A stretch of DNA of 64,000 nt. Source: Microbacterium sp. LWS13-1.2 (GTDB taxonomy: Bacteria > Actinomycetota > Actinomycetes > Actinomycetales > Microbacteriaceae). The stretch spans positions 1,674,001 to 1,738,000 of the forward strand of contig NZ_CP151632.1 of assembly GCF_040144835.1 (NCBI RefSeq). The letters are read 5' to 3'. The notes under the pieces are model-generated. The model did not search any database and was not told the DNA's origin. It saw only the letters and a list, made by a program, of their open reading frames with translations. Made by a program: the position numbers and the translations under genes. Positions 25,747 through 33,999 of the stretch are shown piece by piece (position 1 is the first letter of the stretch; the number at the start of each line of letters is the position of its first letter).

Positions 25747-28362
25747 ATGAGCGACCAGGTCAGCGTGTCGGTCACGGTGGATCAAACGTCGAGTCTTTAC
25801 GCGAGCGACGCCGTGCGCTGGGCGATAGCTCAGGTCGAGAGGGCGCAAAGCGGCGGGGGGAAATCCATTGCCCTGCGAGTCACGAGTACAGACGACATGG
25901 CTCTCGGCGAGACCGCTGCGCGCGTACACGGAGTGTCGGAAGCCTTCGCAGTGATCACTGGTCCCGACGGCCGCGTGATCGCTGGAGACGAGAGAGGCGT
26001 CGTGTATGCGCTTCTCGAGATCGAGGACACACTCCGGACCGGAGGCGATGTCATGCATGCTCTGCGGGAACGAGTCGAGGAGCCGACGAACGCGGTCCGA
26101 GGTATCATGCGGCTGTTCACCAGCGAGCCGGAAGACTCTCCGTGGTTTCGCAAACGTGAGTTCTGGGTCGAGTACCTCGACGAGCTCGCGCGCCACCGCA
26201 TCAACCGCTTCACATTCACGGCCGGAGCGGGCTACGACTACCTGATCGATCGACAGGTGGACGATACCTACTTCTGCTTCTTCTATCCGTACGTGCTGAA
26301 GCTGCCGGGCTACGACGTGAGCGTCGATGGCCTGCCCGCCGCCGAACGCGAAGAGAACATGGACCTGCTGAAGTTCATTGCCCGCGAGACCGTCCGCCGA
26401 GGGATCTCGTTTCGCCTCGGCCTGTGGAACCACGCCTACGACTACGGCACCGATCGCGCCGACGAAAGGCATCGAATCCTCGGGCTGGGCTCCGAAACAC
26501 ACGCGATCTACTGCCGCGATGCCCTCGTCGAGCTCCTCCGCCAAGTACCGGAGATCTCGGGGATCACTTTCCGCGTCCACTTCGAGGGCGGCGTGCCCGA
26601 GCCCACGCACGAATTCTGGGCCACCGTTCTTGAGCGCCTTAGCGAAGTCGATACGCTCCACGAGCTCGACTTCCACGCGAAGGGCGTCGACGAGAACTTG
26701 ATCGCCACCGTGGACGCGTTGGGCAAGAAGCTCGTGCTCTCGCCCAAGTACTGGGCGGAGCACATGGGTCCGCCATACCACCAGGCGTCCATCCGCACAC
26801 GGGAAGCCGCGCCGCCGGCTTTGGTCGATGACCAGGGACGACCGCGCTTCGTGGGCTCACCGAACACCGGGCATCACGACCCGACCGTCACCGGCACCTC
26901 CGTCACCTCACGCCGCAGCTTCACTCGATACGGCTACGGTGACTTCCTCCGCTCCGATCGCACGTACGACCTGATCTACCGGGTGTGGCCGGGTACCCAG
27001 CGGGTGCTCATGTGGGGGGACCCAGCCATGGCGGCGGGCATCGGGCGGGAGGCGTCATTCGGCGGGGCCCTCGGAGTCGAGTGGTTCGAGCCGATGTCGT
27101 TCAAGGGCAAGAAGGGGTCCGGCTCCACGGGTGGTCGCGAGGTCTACGAGGATGCGGACCTCGCGCTCGGCATCGACGATTGGCGCAAGTTCTCATACAC
27201 ATATCGACTGTGGGGGCGATTGACATACGACCCCATGACCGAACCCGACGTGTGGAAGCGCGCATTGCGGCAGGACTTCGGCGACGCCGCCGACGAGGCC
27301 GAACAGGCTCTTGCGTCAGCGACCCGCATCCTTCCCTACCTGCTGCTGACGCATGCGCCGTCCGTGGCGAACAACGTCTACTGGCCGGAGATGATCACGC
27401 CGGTGCCGATCATCAGAGACGCCGCGCCGACAGCAAATCCGTACGCGGAATCCGGCTGGCCCGCCAACTCCGACTTCGACATGAACCCGCCGCACCACTT
27501 CGGCAACGTCAGTTCACTCGATCCGCAGCTGTTTGCGACAGTGGACGAGTTCGTATCGGCGATCACATTGGGCGGGGCCATCGCCAAGGTGACACCACTC
27601 GATTCCGCGGACAGGTTCGAGCGGCTCGCCCGCGCCGCGCTCGCACACCTCGCTGCTGCCTCTCAGTTGATCCCTGACGAAGATGACCCGACATGGCGAC
27701 GCTGGAAGGCAGACGTGCGCATTATGGCCGGCATCGGGCTGTTCACCGCCTCCAAACTGCGCGCCGCGACAGCATTTGCCCTCTCCTCCCGGGGCACACC
27801 CGTCGCCGGATTCGACGCCGTGGAACACTACGACTCTGCAATACGTGCGTGGAAGGACCTATCCGACGTCGCGAGCGTGTACAGGAGCGATCTCACTTTC
27901 GGCCAAACGGACTACTCCCGCGGGCACTGGCGCGACCGACTCCCGGCCATCATTGCCGATCGTGATGCCGTCTCATCAGCGCTCTCGCATTCGACCGGAG
28001 CATCGGGACTCTCGCCGACGCTGGCAGACCTCACACGTTCGCCTGCCCCGCCAGCAACGATCGATGCTCCCGAGCAGGTAAAGCGAGGGGATGAGATCGC
28101 CGTTGTCGTCACTGCCCGAGGAACGAACGCAGTGAACCTCTGGGTTCGACGGACCGACCAATCGCAACCCTGGCTATCACTCCCGACGACGAGGGAGGGC
28201 CACTGCTTCTCCGCGACGATCGACAACTCCATGACCGACACGCCCTTCGACCTGCAGATCATTGTTGAGCTGGTAGGCGAGACCGATAGATGGCTGGTTC
28301 CAGGCTTCGATGACGAGCTGTCAGGCAGGCCCTATATCGTTGTGTCGGTACGCCCCCGATAA
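25747..28362 (+). CDS. large glycoside-hydrolase-like protein, distantly alpha-glucuronidase-like
   Basis: An 871-residue cytoplasmic protein (no signal peptide). The first ~110 residues resemble the non-catalytic alpha/beta domain preceding GH67/GH20-type barrels, with Asp-Glu-Arg-Gly-Val-Val-Tyr-Ala-Leu-Leu. Then Arg-Gly-Ile-Met-Arg-Leu-Phe begins a probable TIM barrel with Glu-Tyr-Leu-Asp-Glu-Leu-Ala-Arg-His-Arg-Ile-Asn-Arg-Phe. Candidate acidic residues are in Val-His-Phe-Glu-Gly-Gly (near 280) and Leu-Gly-Val-Glu-Trp-Phe-Glu-Pro (near 445). A long helical region and a C-terminal beta domain follow. It is divergent from the sugar ABC operon and next to iclR. Family assignment is tentative; it may be a new relative of GH67 or GH115, acting on uronate-decorated or other glycans. 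Confidence 0.6.
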   Translation: MSDQVSVSVTVDQTSSLYASDAVRWAIAQVERAQSGGGKSIALRVTSTDDMALGETAARVHGVSEAFAVITGPDGRVIAGDERGVVYALLEIEDTLRTGGDVMHALRERVEEPTNAVRGIMRLFTSEPEDSPWFRKREFWVEYLDELARHRINRFTFTAGAGYDYLIDRQVDDTYFCFFYPYVLKLPGYDVSVDGLPAAEREENMDLLKFIARETVRRGISFRLGLWNHAYDYGTDRADERHRILGLGSETHAIYCRDALVELLRQVPEISGITFRVHFEGGVPEPTHEFWATVLERLSEVDTLHELDFHAKGVDENLIATVDALGKKLVLSPKYWAEHMGPPYHQASIRTREAAPPALVDDQGRPRFVGSPNTGHHDPTVTGTSVTSRRSFTRYGYGDFLRSDRTYDLIYRVWPGTQRVLMWGDPAMAAGIGREASFGGALGVEWFEPMSFKGKKGSGSTGGREVYEDADLALGIDDWRKFSYTYRLWGRLTYDPMTEPDVWKRALRQDFGDAADEAEQALASATRILPYLLLTHAPSVANNVYWPEMITPVPIIRDAAPTANPYAESGWPANSDFDMNPPHHFGNVSSLDPQLFATVDEFVSAITLGGAIAKVTPLDSADRFERLARAALAHLAAASQLIPDEDDPTWRRWKADVRIMAGIGLFTASKLRAATAFALSSRGTPVAGFDAVEHYDSAIRAWKDLSDVASVYRSDLTFGQTDYSRGHWRDRLPAIIADRDAVSSALSHSTGASGLSPTLADLTRSPAPPATIDAPEQVKRGDEIAVVVTARGTNAVNLWVRRTDQSQPWLSLPTTREGHCFSATIDNSMTDTPFDLQIIVELVGETDRWLVPGFDDELSGRPYIVVSVRPR

Positions 28363-28388
28363 CGCAGCCGTTCACCGCAGAGCTGCCG

Positions 28389-29156
28389 TCACCGAGCCGG
28401 ATCGGAGGCGACCAGTTGGGCCTTCAGCCGACCTGCTGTTTCCCGGAGCGCGGGCACCATCCAATCTGCCGAGCTGAGAGTGACACGCGTGCTGGGACCA
28501 GACACCGAAATGCCCATCGCCGGGTGAGTTCCCGCGATGGCCATGGCGAAACAGCGAACGCCCACCTCTTGCTCACCTTCATCGATCGCATAGCCTCGTT
28601 GGCGGATCACGTCGAGTTCGGCGAGCAGATCTGCTTCGGTCACGATCGTGCTCGACGTGAAACGAGGCATGCCGATGCTACGGACGATTGCGCTGACCTG
28701 ATCATCGGGAATTGTTGCAAGGAGGGCCTTGCCGACACCGGTGGAGTGCGCGTGCACCCGACGCCCGACCTCTGTGAACATACGCATCTGGTGTCTCGAC
28801 GGCACTTGGGCCACGTAGACCACCATTCCGGCTTCAAGAGCCGCCAGGTTCGCAGTCTCATGCGCAGAGGACTCAAGCCCCTCAAGAGCCGGCCGCGCCC
28901 AGGCGGCGATCATGCGGGTCGCCTGATCGCCAAGCCTCATCAGGCCCGGTCCAAGTGCGTAATGACGCGATGGAAGTTGTCTGACATACCCGAGATCGAC
29001 CAGGGTACGCAACAACCGGTGAACGGTGGGCATGGCCAAGCCGAGTTCGGCGGCGAGCTCGCTCAAGCTTGCCTGCCCTCCTCGATCACCCATCGCCTCG
29101 AGAGCCGCGAACGCGCGCACCACGGACTGCACACCAGACGCGCGTTCGACGGTCAT
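28389..29156 (-). CDS. IclR family transcriptional regulator
   Basis: A 255-residue regulator. The N-terminal winged helix (Ser-Leu-Ser-Glu-Leu-Ala-Ala-Glu-Leu-Gly-Leu-Ala-Met-Pro-Thr-Val-His-Arg-Leu-Leu) is followed by the IclR effector domain with Ser-Thr-Gly-Val-Gly-Lys-Ala-Leu-Leu-Ala and the closing Gly-Ile-Ser-Val-Ser-Gly-Pro. ATG 29156 has GGTGGA 4 bases upstream; GTG at 29165 is an alternative without a site. It is convergent with the glycosidase gene. A perfect 13-base palindrome 22 bases upstream of the start suggests autoregulation, and related palindromes suggest it also controls the ABC/glycosidase divergon and glcG-glcB. The effector may be a small acid such as glyoxylate or a sugar acid. 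Confidence 0.9.
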   Translation of the reverse strand: MTVERASGVQSVVRAFAALEAMGDRGGQASLSELAAELGLAMPTVHRLLRTLVDLGYVRQLPSRHYALGPGLMRLGDQATRMIAAWARPALEGLESSAHETANLAALEAGMVVYVAQVPSRHQMRMFTEVGRRVHAHSTGVGKALLATIPDDQVSAIVRSIGMPRFTSSTIVTEADLLAELDVIRQRGYAIDEGEQEVGVRCFAMAIAGTHPAMGISVSGPSTRVTLSSADWMVPALRETAGRLKAQLVASDPAR

Positions 29157-29177
29157 GCCGTCCACCGCAAAAGATTA

Positions 29178-29190
29178 TCCACAATGTGGA
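29178..29190. promoter_or_regulatory. perfect palindrome upstream of iclR (probable autoregulatory operator)
   Basis: TCCACAATGTGGA is symmetrical around a central base and matches TCCGCAATGCGGA before glcG at 11 of 13 positions, with both differences compensated to keep symmetry. This covariation supports a real protein-binding site. Confidence 0.65.
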
Positions 29191-29594
29191 AGCCTAGCTG
29201 TTCGACGACGATCTCGACTATGTGGCCGCCATGCTCAGCAATGCCCGACGCTCCGAAGGCACACTGATGAGGCTGCCCGCGTCAGGCCCGAGGTCGTCGC
29301 GGGACGACGTCAGAACGGGCATGACACGCGCGTGCGAGCCGGACCCCTCTGTGCGGACCCGGCATCTCATGGGGCAAGAATCCGCCGATCCTCGGCTCCC
29401 GGCCTTTACCGCCAGCGATTGGTTACGTGCGCACTCCGTCGCGGGTGACGACGCACGTCTTGCCTCGGCCGCGCTGGCAGAGAACCCTCACTACCCGACC
29501 ATCGCCTTTTTCGTCGATGTTCAGGTATTCTCACGATCGGATCGAAGAGCATTAATATCGAGATTATTCAGTTTTATCAATGTAGGATTTAATC
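29191..29594. other. gene-poor gap before AbiE-like pair, with AT-rich leader
   Basis: No complete gene is visible. A plus-strand frame from about 29195 to 29530 reads as coding-like sequence (Leu-Phe-Asp-Asp-Asp-Leu-Asp-Tyr-Val-Ala-Ala-Met-Leu-Ser) but lacks a start and any recognised family, so it may be a remnant. From about 29530 base composition falls sharply (ATTAATATCGAGATTATTC and more), giving a promoter-like AT-rich leader just before ATG 29595. This contrasts with all flanking DNA and suggests foreign origin. Confidence 0.5.
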
Positions 29595-30653
29595 ATGGAT
29601 ATCCGAGAGAATTCGCCCTCCGTCTCGGCGCTTCGCCGCGCGGTTCCACCAGAGTTACAGCCCGAGTGGGACGGCGAGGTGTTGCGAATCAGCGATGGAT
29701 GGGACTCTTGGGCGCTTCGTCCAGTGTGGGTCGGCGAGGGCCTCCCCGCCGATGCTAAGCGGGCAAGAAGCGAGATTGAACACGACCTCGAGGGCTTGGC
29801 GACCGTAACGCCGGTGGTAACTGCTCGGCGTATCAGTCCCGGTGCCAGAGAGGTTTTGGAAGAACAGCAGCTGTCATGGGCGGATGCAAGCGGTCGGGCC
29901 CAGATAGTTATCCCACGGCGACTCTACATCACGCGCCTTGAGCCGATCCGCGCAGATGCGGGACGCGCGTTCAAGTGGTCCGCGGCTGCAGATGCTGTGG
30001 CCGAGACGCTACTCGCGTGGCGCGCGCGAGAGGGTGCCGGCGGTGGAGGAGAGATTGAGCAGGTTGCCGTCGTCGCAGAGACGGCGGGTGTCTCAGTTGC
30101 TCACACCGCGCGGGTACTGCGTCACTTTGATGAACAGCGGTACACCGCCAAGACCGGTGCCGAGCGCGGCAGATCAGCGACTCGTCAATTTCGCGACCCC
30201 GGCCGCATGCTTAGCGACTGGGCAGGACACTACATGGCGGGTCCGGGACAAGGTGCGATAGTCGGGTTTCACGTTCCTTGGCGCGATTCGGAGCAGTCGC
30301 TCTCAGTGCTCGCTGAAGCATTGGCAGACCACGACTGGGCACTTACCGCCGAAGCGGCAGCGGACCACATCGCGCCCTACCTCACGAGCGTGCCGGCCGT
30401 CGACCTTTACGTCCCGGAACACCAGATCTTTTCCGCCGGTAGCGCACTGTCCCAACATCCCGAAGTTACTGGAGTGGAGTCAGGCGGACGAATCCGTATG
30501 CACGCCGCGGACGCACACGTGTTCCGTCTTACCGAAAACGTGAAGGGGTTCCGCACCGCGTCCAGAGTTCGCGTGTATGCGGATCTATTGCGCCAGCGAG
30601 GACGTGCGGCCGAAGCTGCTGAGCACCTGCGGCAGGCGACAATTGGCTTCTGA
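29595..30653 (+). CDS. AbiEi-like antitoxin / transcriptional regulator of a type IV TA pair
   Basis: A 352-residue protein next to and overlapping a nucleotidyltransferase gene, the organisation of AbiE-type toxin-antitoxin loci. The middle contains a predicted winged helix (Ala-Glu-Thr-Ala-Gly-Val-Ser-Val-Ala-His-Thr-Ala-Arg-Val-Leu-Arg-His-Phe, about residues 165-182). The C-terminal half resembles the AbiEi-type domain with Val-Asp-Leu-Tyr-Val-Pro and a final Tyr-Ala-Asp-Leu-Leu segment. Such proteins repress their own promoter and counter the toxin. AGGA lies 7 bases before ATG 29595. The assignment rests on context and domain impression rather than a strong motif. Confidence 0.65.
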   Translation: MDIRENSPSVSALRRAVPPELQPEWDGEVLRISDGWDSWALRPVWVGEGLPADAKRARSEIEHDLEGLATVTPVVTARRISPGAREVLEEQQLSWADASGRAQIVIPRRLYITRLEPIRADAGRAFKWSAAADAVAETLLAWRAREGAGGGGEIEQVAVVAETAGVSVAHTARVLRHFDEQRYTAKTGAERGRSATRQFRDPGRMLSDWAGHYMAGPGQGAIVGFHVPWRDSEQSLSVLAEALADHDWALTAEAAADHIAPYLTSVPAVDLYVPEHQIFSAGSALSQHPEVTGVESGGRIRMHAADAHVFRLTENVKGFRTASRVRVYADLLRQRGRAAEAAEHLRQATIGF

Positions 30654-31641
30654 CCCGAGAACTCGCGAGTCACGCGCTCGCGCCGAGGAAGCGCTGGTGC
30701 GGTTCGCGCTGCTGGCTGGAGCTCATACCGACGATTTCGTGGTGATCGGCGGACTCAATCCGGAATATCTGGCCCCAGATGCGCCGGTCCCGCATCAGGG
30801 CACAACGGATGTCGACCTCCTCTTCGCTCTCGGCTTCGACGAACACTCGTTTGCGACGGACTTCGCTTGGCTCGACGACGCGCTCACGACGGGCGGCTTT
30901 ACCTCACCCAACATGTGGCGGTGGGACGCGATGCTCGGCGACGCTCAAGTTCGCCTCGAGTTCCTCTGTGACGTTTGGGACCACACGGCAGATACGGTGC
31001 CGTTACCCGGGTCCCGGTTGGCGGTCGCCAGCAAGCTGGCTGGCCCGGCCGCAGCTCTGTTCGCTCCCGTGCAACGAGAACTGAGCGTCCCATCGGCAGC
31101 GCGTGCCCACTTCCCCGAGGCCCCGAAGATGGTGTCGCTTCGCTTTGCGAACCTCGGCAGCTATTTGCTGGCGAAGGCAGCAGCGGTGCTATCGCGGGTG
31201 CTTCGTAAGGACAAGTACGACCTCATGTACGTGACCCTGTACAACGCCCACGGAGGAGCGGCGGGGGCCGCACGTGTGGTGGCCGCCCAACTCGAGATCG
31301 CCGGCGACGCTGCTGGGCCAGATGACATCCGCGAAGCGATGACCAGGTATCTCGATTTGAACGGCTCGTGGGCAGGTGTGTTCGCTGAGGTCATGAGGGA
31401 CACCGGTGACACTGGAACCGACGCAGAGCTCCGCGCAGATGCCGCTGTCGGTGCCCGACGATTTCTCGAGACGATGGACGCTGCGAGGGCCGGCGTGGGG
31501 GCGAAGTGTGATGGCGCCAGACTGGTCGCGCGGCGCCGGCAGAGACTCCCCCGGCGAGAGGGTCGAGTTGCAGTGCACGCGACAATGAACGCTACGCTCC
31601 GGAGCGACTCCCGTGCCGGTGCGCACTACCGAGAATCCTGA
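30643..31641 (+). CDS. AbiEii-like nucleotidyltransferase (toxin candidate)
   Basis: A roughly 332-residue protein with a nucleotidyltransferase-fold active site. Val-Val-Ile-Gly-Gly-Leu precedes Thr-Thr-Asp-Val-Asp-Leu-Leu-Phe near residue 50, matching the Gly-Gly...Asp-x-Asp motif of AbiEii/MenA-type toxins, and Leu-Glu-Phe-Leu near residue 105 may hold the third acidic residue. Lys-Asp-Lys-Tyr-Asp-Leu-Met-Tyr resembles the KxxxD motif of this family. TTG at 30643 overlaps the antitoxin stop by 11 bases and suits coupling; an in-frame ATG at 30577 lies inside the antitoxin gene, and GTG 30700 is a third possibility. The last ~60 residues are arginine-rich and may be a degraded extension. 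The family transfers nucleotides to RNA or tRNA and confers phage defence. Confidence 0.68.
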   Translation: MASDPRTRESRARAEEALVRFALLAGAHTDDFVVIGGLNPEYLAPDAPVPHQGTTDVDLLFALGFDEHSFATDFAWLDDALTTGGFTSPNMWRWDAMLGDAQVRLEFLCDVWDHTADTVPLPGSRLAVASKLAGPAAALFAPVQRELSVPSAARAHFPEAPKMVSLRFANLGSYLLAKAAAVLSRVLRKDKYDLMYVTLYNAHGGAAGAARVVAAQLEIAGDAAGPDDIREAMTRYLDLNGSWAGVFAEVMRDTGDTGTDAELRADAAVGARRFLETMDAARAGVGAKCDGARLVARRRQRLPRREGRVAVHATMNATLRSDSRAGAHYRES

Positions 31642-31771
31642 GGCCACCGCTTCGCCACCGCACGAACCCGCGAGATTCCGCGGTTTGCCGGCGGATTCCG
31701 CCGCGAGGACGGTGGGCGAGTGTGGGCAAACCGTGGCAACTGTCGTCACACCACCATGCCAGGTGCAAACG

Positions 31772-31796
31772 AAAAACCCCGCTGACCAGGGTTTTT
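31772..31796. terminator. bidirectional intrinsic terminator
   Basis: AAAAACCC (31772-31779) and GGGTTTTT (31789-31796) form a stem with A and T tracts on both sides, so it can end transcription from the plus-strand nucleotidyltransferase gene and from the minus-strand tRNA genes. Confidence 0.8.
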
Positions 31797-31802
31797 CTGA
31801 TG

Positions 31803-31876
31803 TAGCAGGAGCGGGGCTTGAACCCGCGACCTCACGATTATGAGTCGTGCGCTCTCACCAACTGAGCTACCCTGCC
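31803..31876 (-). tRNA. tRNA-Met (CAT), elongator type
   Basis: The minus strand folds into a cloverleaf: acceptor GGCAGGG paired with TCCTGCT (one G-T at each end), D-arm GCTC/GAGC, anticodon stem CACGA/TCGTG with loop CTCATAA (anticodon CAT), T-arm GCGGG/CCCGC with TTCAAGC loop, discriminator A. CCA is not encoded. The fully paired 5' acceptor start is unlike initiator tRNA, so an elongator role is most likely. Confidence 0.93.
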
Positions 31877-31912
31877 GCACGGCATCCGTGGTGAATGGAA
31901 ATGGATGCTGCG

Positions 31913-31984
31913 AGCCCCGAGTCAGGATTGAACTGACGACCCCTTCCTTACCATGGAAGTGCTCTGCCACTGAGCTATCGGGGC
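31913..31984 (-). tRNA. tRNA-Thr (GGT)
   Basis: The minus strand gives a 72-base cloverleaf: acceptor GCCCCGA/TCGGGGC, D-arm GCTC/GAGC, anticodon stem CTTCC/GGAAG with loop ATGGTAA (anticodon GGT), T-arm GTCAG/CTGAC with TTCAATC loop, discriminator T. CCA is not encoded. It is 36 bases upstream of tRNA-Met, likely in one transcript. Confidence 0.93.
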
Positions 31985-32046
31985 GAGCTGCCTGCGAGCA
32001 GGCAACTAGAAGAGGATACCAGAGGCGCGGCATCCTTCCGAACCGG

Positions 32047-33999
32047 TCAGCCCACGGTGTGGGTGCCGTCGGTGTACTCCTGGAGCCATGGCCAGGGGTC
32101 GATCGCAGTGGTGCCGTTCTTGAGAATCTCGAAGTGCGTGTGGGCGCCGTAGGACCGTCCGGTGTTGCCCGTGTGGCCGATCACGGTACCCACCGTGACC
32201 TGCTGGCCCGGGGTGACCTCCAGCGATCCGTACTGCATGTGCGCGTAGTGGCTCGAGAAGAGCTGACCGTCGATGATGTGGTCGATGATCACGTGCACGC
32301 CGTAGGCGCCGCCGGCCTCCGATGCGACACGGACGGTGCCGCCGGCAATGGCCTGCACGGGCGCGCCGTTGCCGGGCGTGAAGTCGATGCCCTCGTGCAT
32401 GCGACCCGAGCGCATGCCGAACCCGTACGACATCGTGACGCCCACTGCGAAGGGCCACTGGATGTTCGAGTTCTGGTTGTTGTGGAACAGGTTCGAGAAG
32501 TTCTTGATCCCGGCCTCGGACGCGAGCTGGGCGGTCGTCGTGGTGGTGTAGTTCTCGGTGCGCTGGAGCGTGTCGTTCTGGGCGTCGCCCGGGGCGACGT
32601 ACGCCTGGATCTCGGCCTCGTCGATCACCGGCACCGTGTTGTCGCCCATGGCGACGACCGAGAGCGAGGCGTCGGTGCCGTTGACCGCGGCGACGGCCTC
32701 GGCCGGCGTGGTCATGCCGACAGCCATGAGGCCGACGATGCCGAAGACGCCCACCGAGAACGATGCGGTCGCGACGCGCTTGAAGGCTGCACCGCGGCGC
32801 GCCGGCGAGCGGCGGGGGGCGGTGTGCCGTGCGGGCTCGGCGTCGGCGTCGGCTTCGCCGGCGGGTGCCGCGTTCTGGACGGGGGTTTCGCCGGTGAAGG
32901 CGAACAGGCGCGAGGCCGCCTCGAACTCGTCGACATCGGATGCCGCAGGCTGCGGAATCGGACCGGTGAGGGGTCCGACACGCTCGGGGCGGGGGTCGGC
33001 GTGAACCTGGGTCGTCGGGGTCTCGGCGGGCTCCGACTCGGACGCGGTGGCCGGCTGCGGGGCGGTGGCCTCAGACGCGCGGGTTGTCTGCTGGACGTTC
33101 GGGGTCTGCGACGCGGCAGCTGCCCGGCGTGCCCGCGCAGCCTGCGGCGCGGTCTGCGCCTGCGGTTCGGCTGCGGCCGGCTTGGCCTCAGCGACGCGCG
33201 GCTCTGCTCGTCGCGGAGCAGCGGCCGGCTGGAGGGCGCCGGTCTCGACGAGCGGAGCCGCCGACGCGATCGTGGCGGCCGCTTCGGCGGCCAGGAGCTT
33301 CGCGAGGCTGTCGGCCGCCCACGTGGAAGCGGTGTCGGCGGCGGGCTCGGCCGCGACGGCGGGAGCGGCGGGCTCGAACGGCTCGGCGGCGACGAGGACG
33401 GTGTCCAGCAGCGGCGCCGGCTCTTCGCGCGTCGGCAGCTCGGCATCGAAGTCGGCGGCGGGGCGTTCCAGTACGGCAGGAGTCTCGGGTGCGATCGGCG
33501 GCACGGCGACGACGGGCTGCTCGCCGGTCTGGGCGCGCCGGGTGCGGCGGCTCACGTGCTCGACCGGGGCCACCGGCGGAACAGCCGATGCCGCGCCACG
33601 AGCGCGGACGCGAGGCGCGACCGACTCGATGACCGGGCTCGATGCCACGGGGAGATCCACCGACGACGGCGCGGGAGCTGCAGGTGCAACTGCGGCCGGC
33701 GGCAGGACGGGCGTCGCCGCGGGAGGAGTGTCGATCCCCGGCAGCGTCGGTCGCGGGGCGGGGATGTCGGACGCCGGCGTCGCCGAAGCGGGCACCTGGG
33801 ACTTCGTGGCGGCCGGAGTGGCGGCATCCGCTCGCTTGGCCTCGACAGGACGACCCCACACGACCGCGGGACGCTCGGGAGCGCCTCCCGCCGCCTGCCG
33901 CCTGACTGTGGCGCGACCCGTCCCCGGGGTCTCCGGCGTCGCCTGAACAGGCGTCGGCGAAGGACGGCTGGATCGGCGCGTGGGCGCAGGCTCAGCCAT
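32047..33999 (-). CDS. M23 family metallopeptidase with long Ala/Pro-rich cytoplasmic region
   Basis: A ~650-residue cell-wall endopeptidase candidate. The C-terminal ~120 residues carry the zinc site: Met-His-Glu-Gly-Ile-Asp-Phe, Ser-Ser-His-Tyr-Ala-His and His-Thr-His-Phe-Glu, all intact as in LytM-type enzymes. A single membrane segment (Phe-Ser-Val-Gly-Val-Phe-Gly-Ile-Val-Gly-Leu-Met) lies at about residues 410-425, so the enzyme faces the wall. The preceding ~400 residues are low-complexity Ala/Pro/Glu/Arg-rich, probably disordered and cytoplasmic. ATG 33999 is chosen; a TTG at 34017 is possible, and neither has a strong ribosome site. It is upstream of the tRNA pair. The role is probably peptidoglycan cleavage in growth or division. 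Confidence 0.88.
   Translation of the reverse strand: MAEPAPTRRSSRPSPTPVQATPETPGTGRATVRRQAAGGAPERPAVVWGRPVEAKRADAATPAATKSQVPASATPASDIPAPRPTLPGIDTPPAATPVLPPAAVAPAAPAPSSVDLPVASSPVIESVAPRVRARGAASAVPPVAPVEHVSRRTRRAQTGEQPVVAVPPIAPETPAVLERPAADFDAELPTREEPAPLLDTVLVAAEPFEPAAPAVAAEPAADTASTWAADSLAKLLAAEAAATIASAAPLVETGALQPAAAPRRAEPRVAEAKPAAAEPQAQTAPQAARARRAAAASQTPNVQQTTRASEATAPQPATASESEPAETPTTQVHADPRPERVGPLTGPIPQPAASDVDEFEAASRLFAFTGETPVQNAAPAGEADADAEPARHTAPRRSPARRGAAFKRVATASFSVGVFGIVGLMAVGMTTPAEAVAAVNGTDASLSVVAMGDNTVPVIDEAEIQAYVAPGDAQNDTLQRTENYTTTTTAQLASEAGIKNFSNLFHNNQNSNIQWPFAVGVTMSYGFGMRSGRMHEGIDFTPGNGAPVQAIAGGTVRVASEAGGAYGVHVIIDHIIDGQLFSSHYAHMQYGSLEVTPGQQVTVGTVIGHTGNTGRSYGAHTHFEILKNGTTAIDPWPWLQEYTDGTHTVG

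Noticed and set aside
31989..32004. TGCCTGC/GCAGGCA hairpin before tRNA-Thr as terminator of the M23 gene
   Set aside because: The loop is only two bases and no T run follows; too weak to claim.
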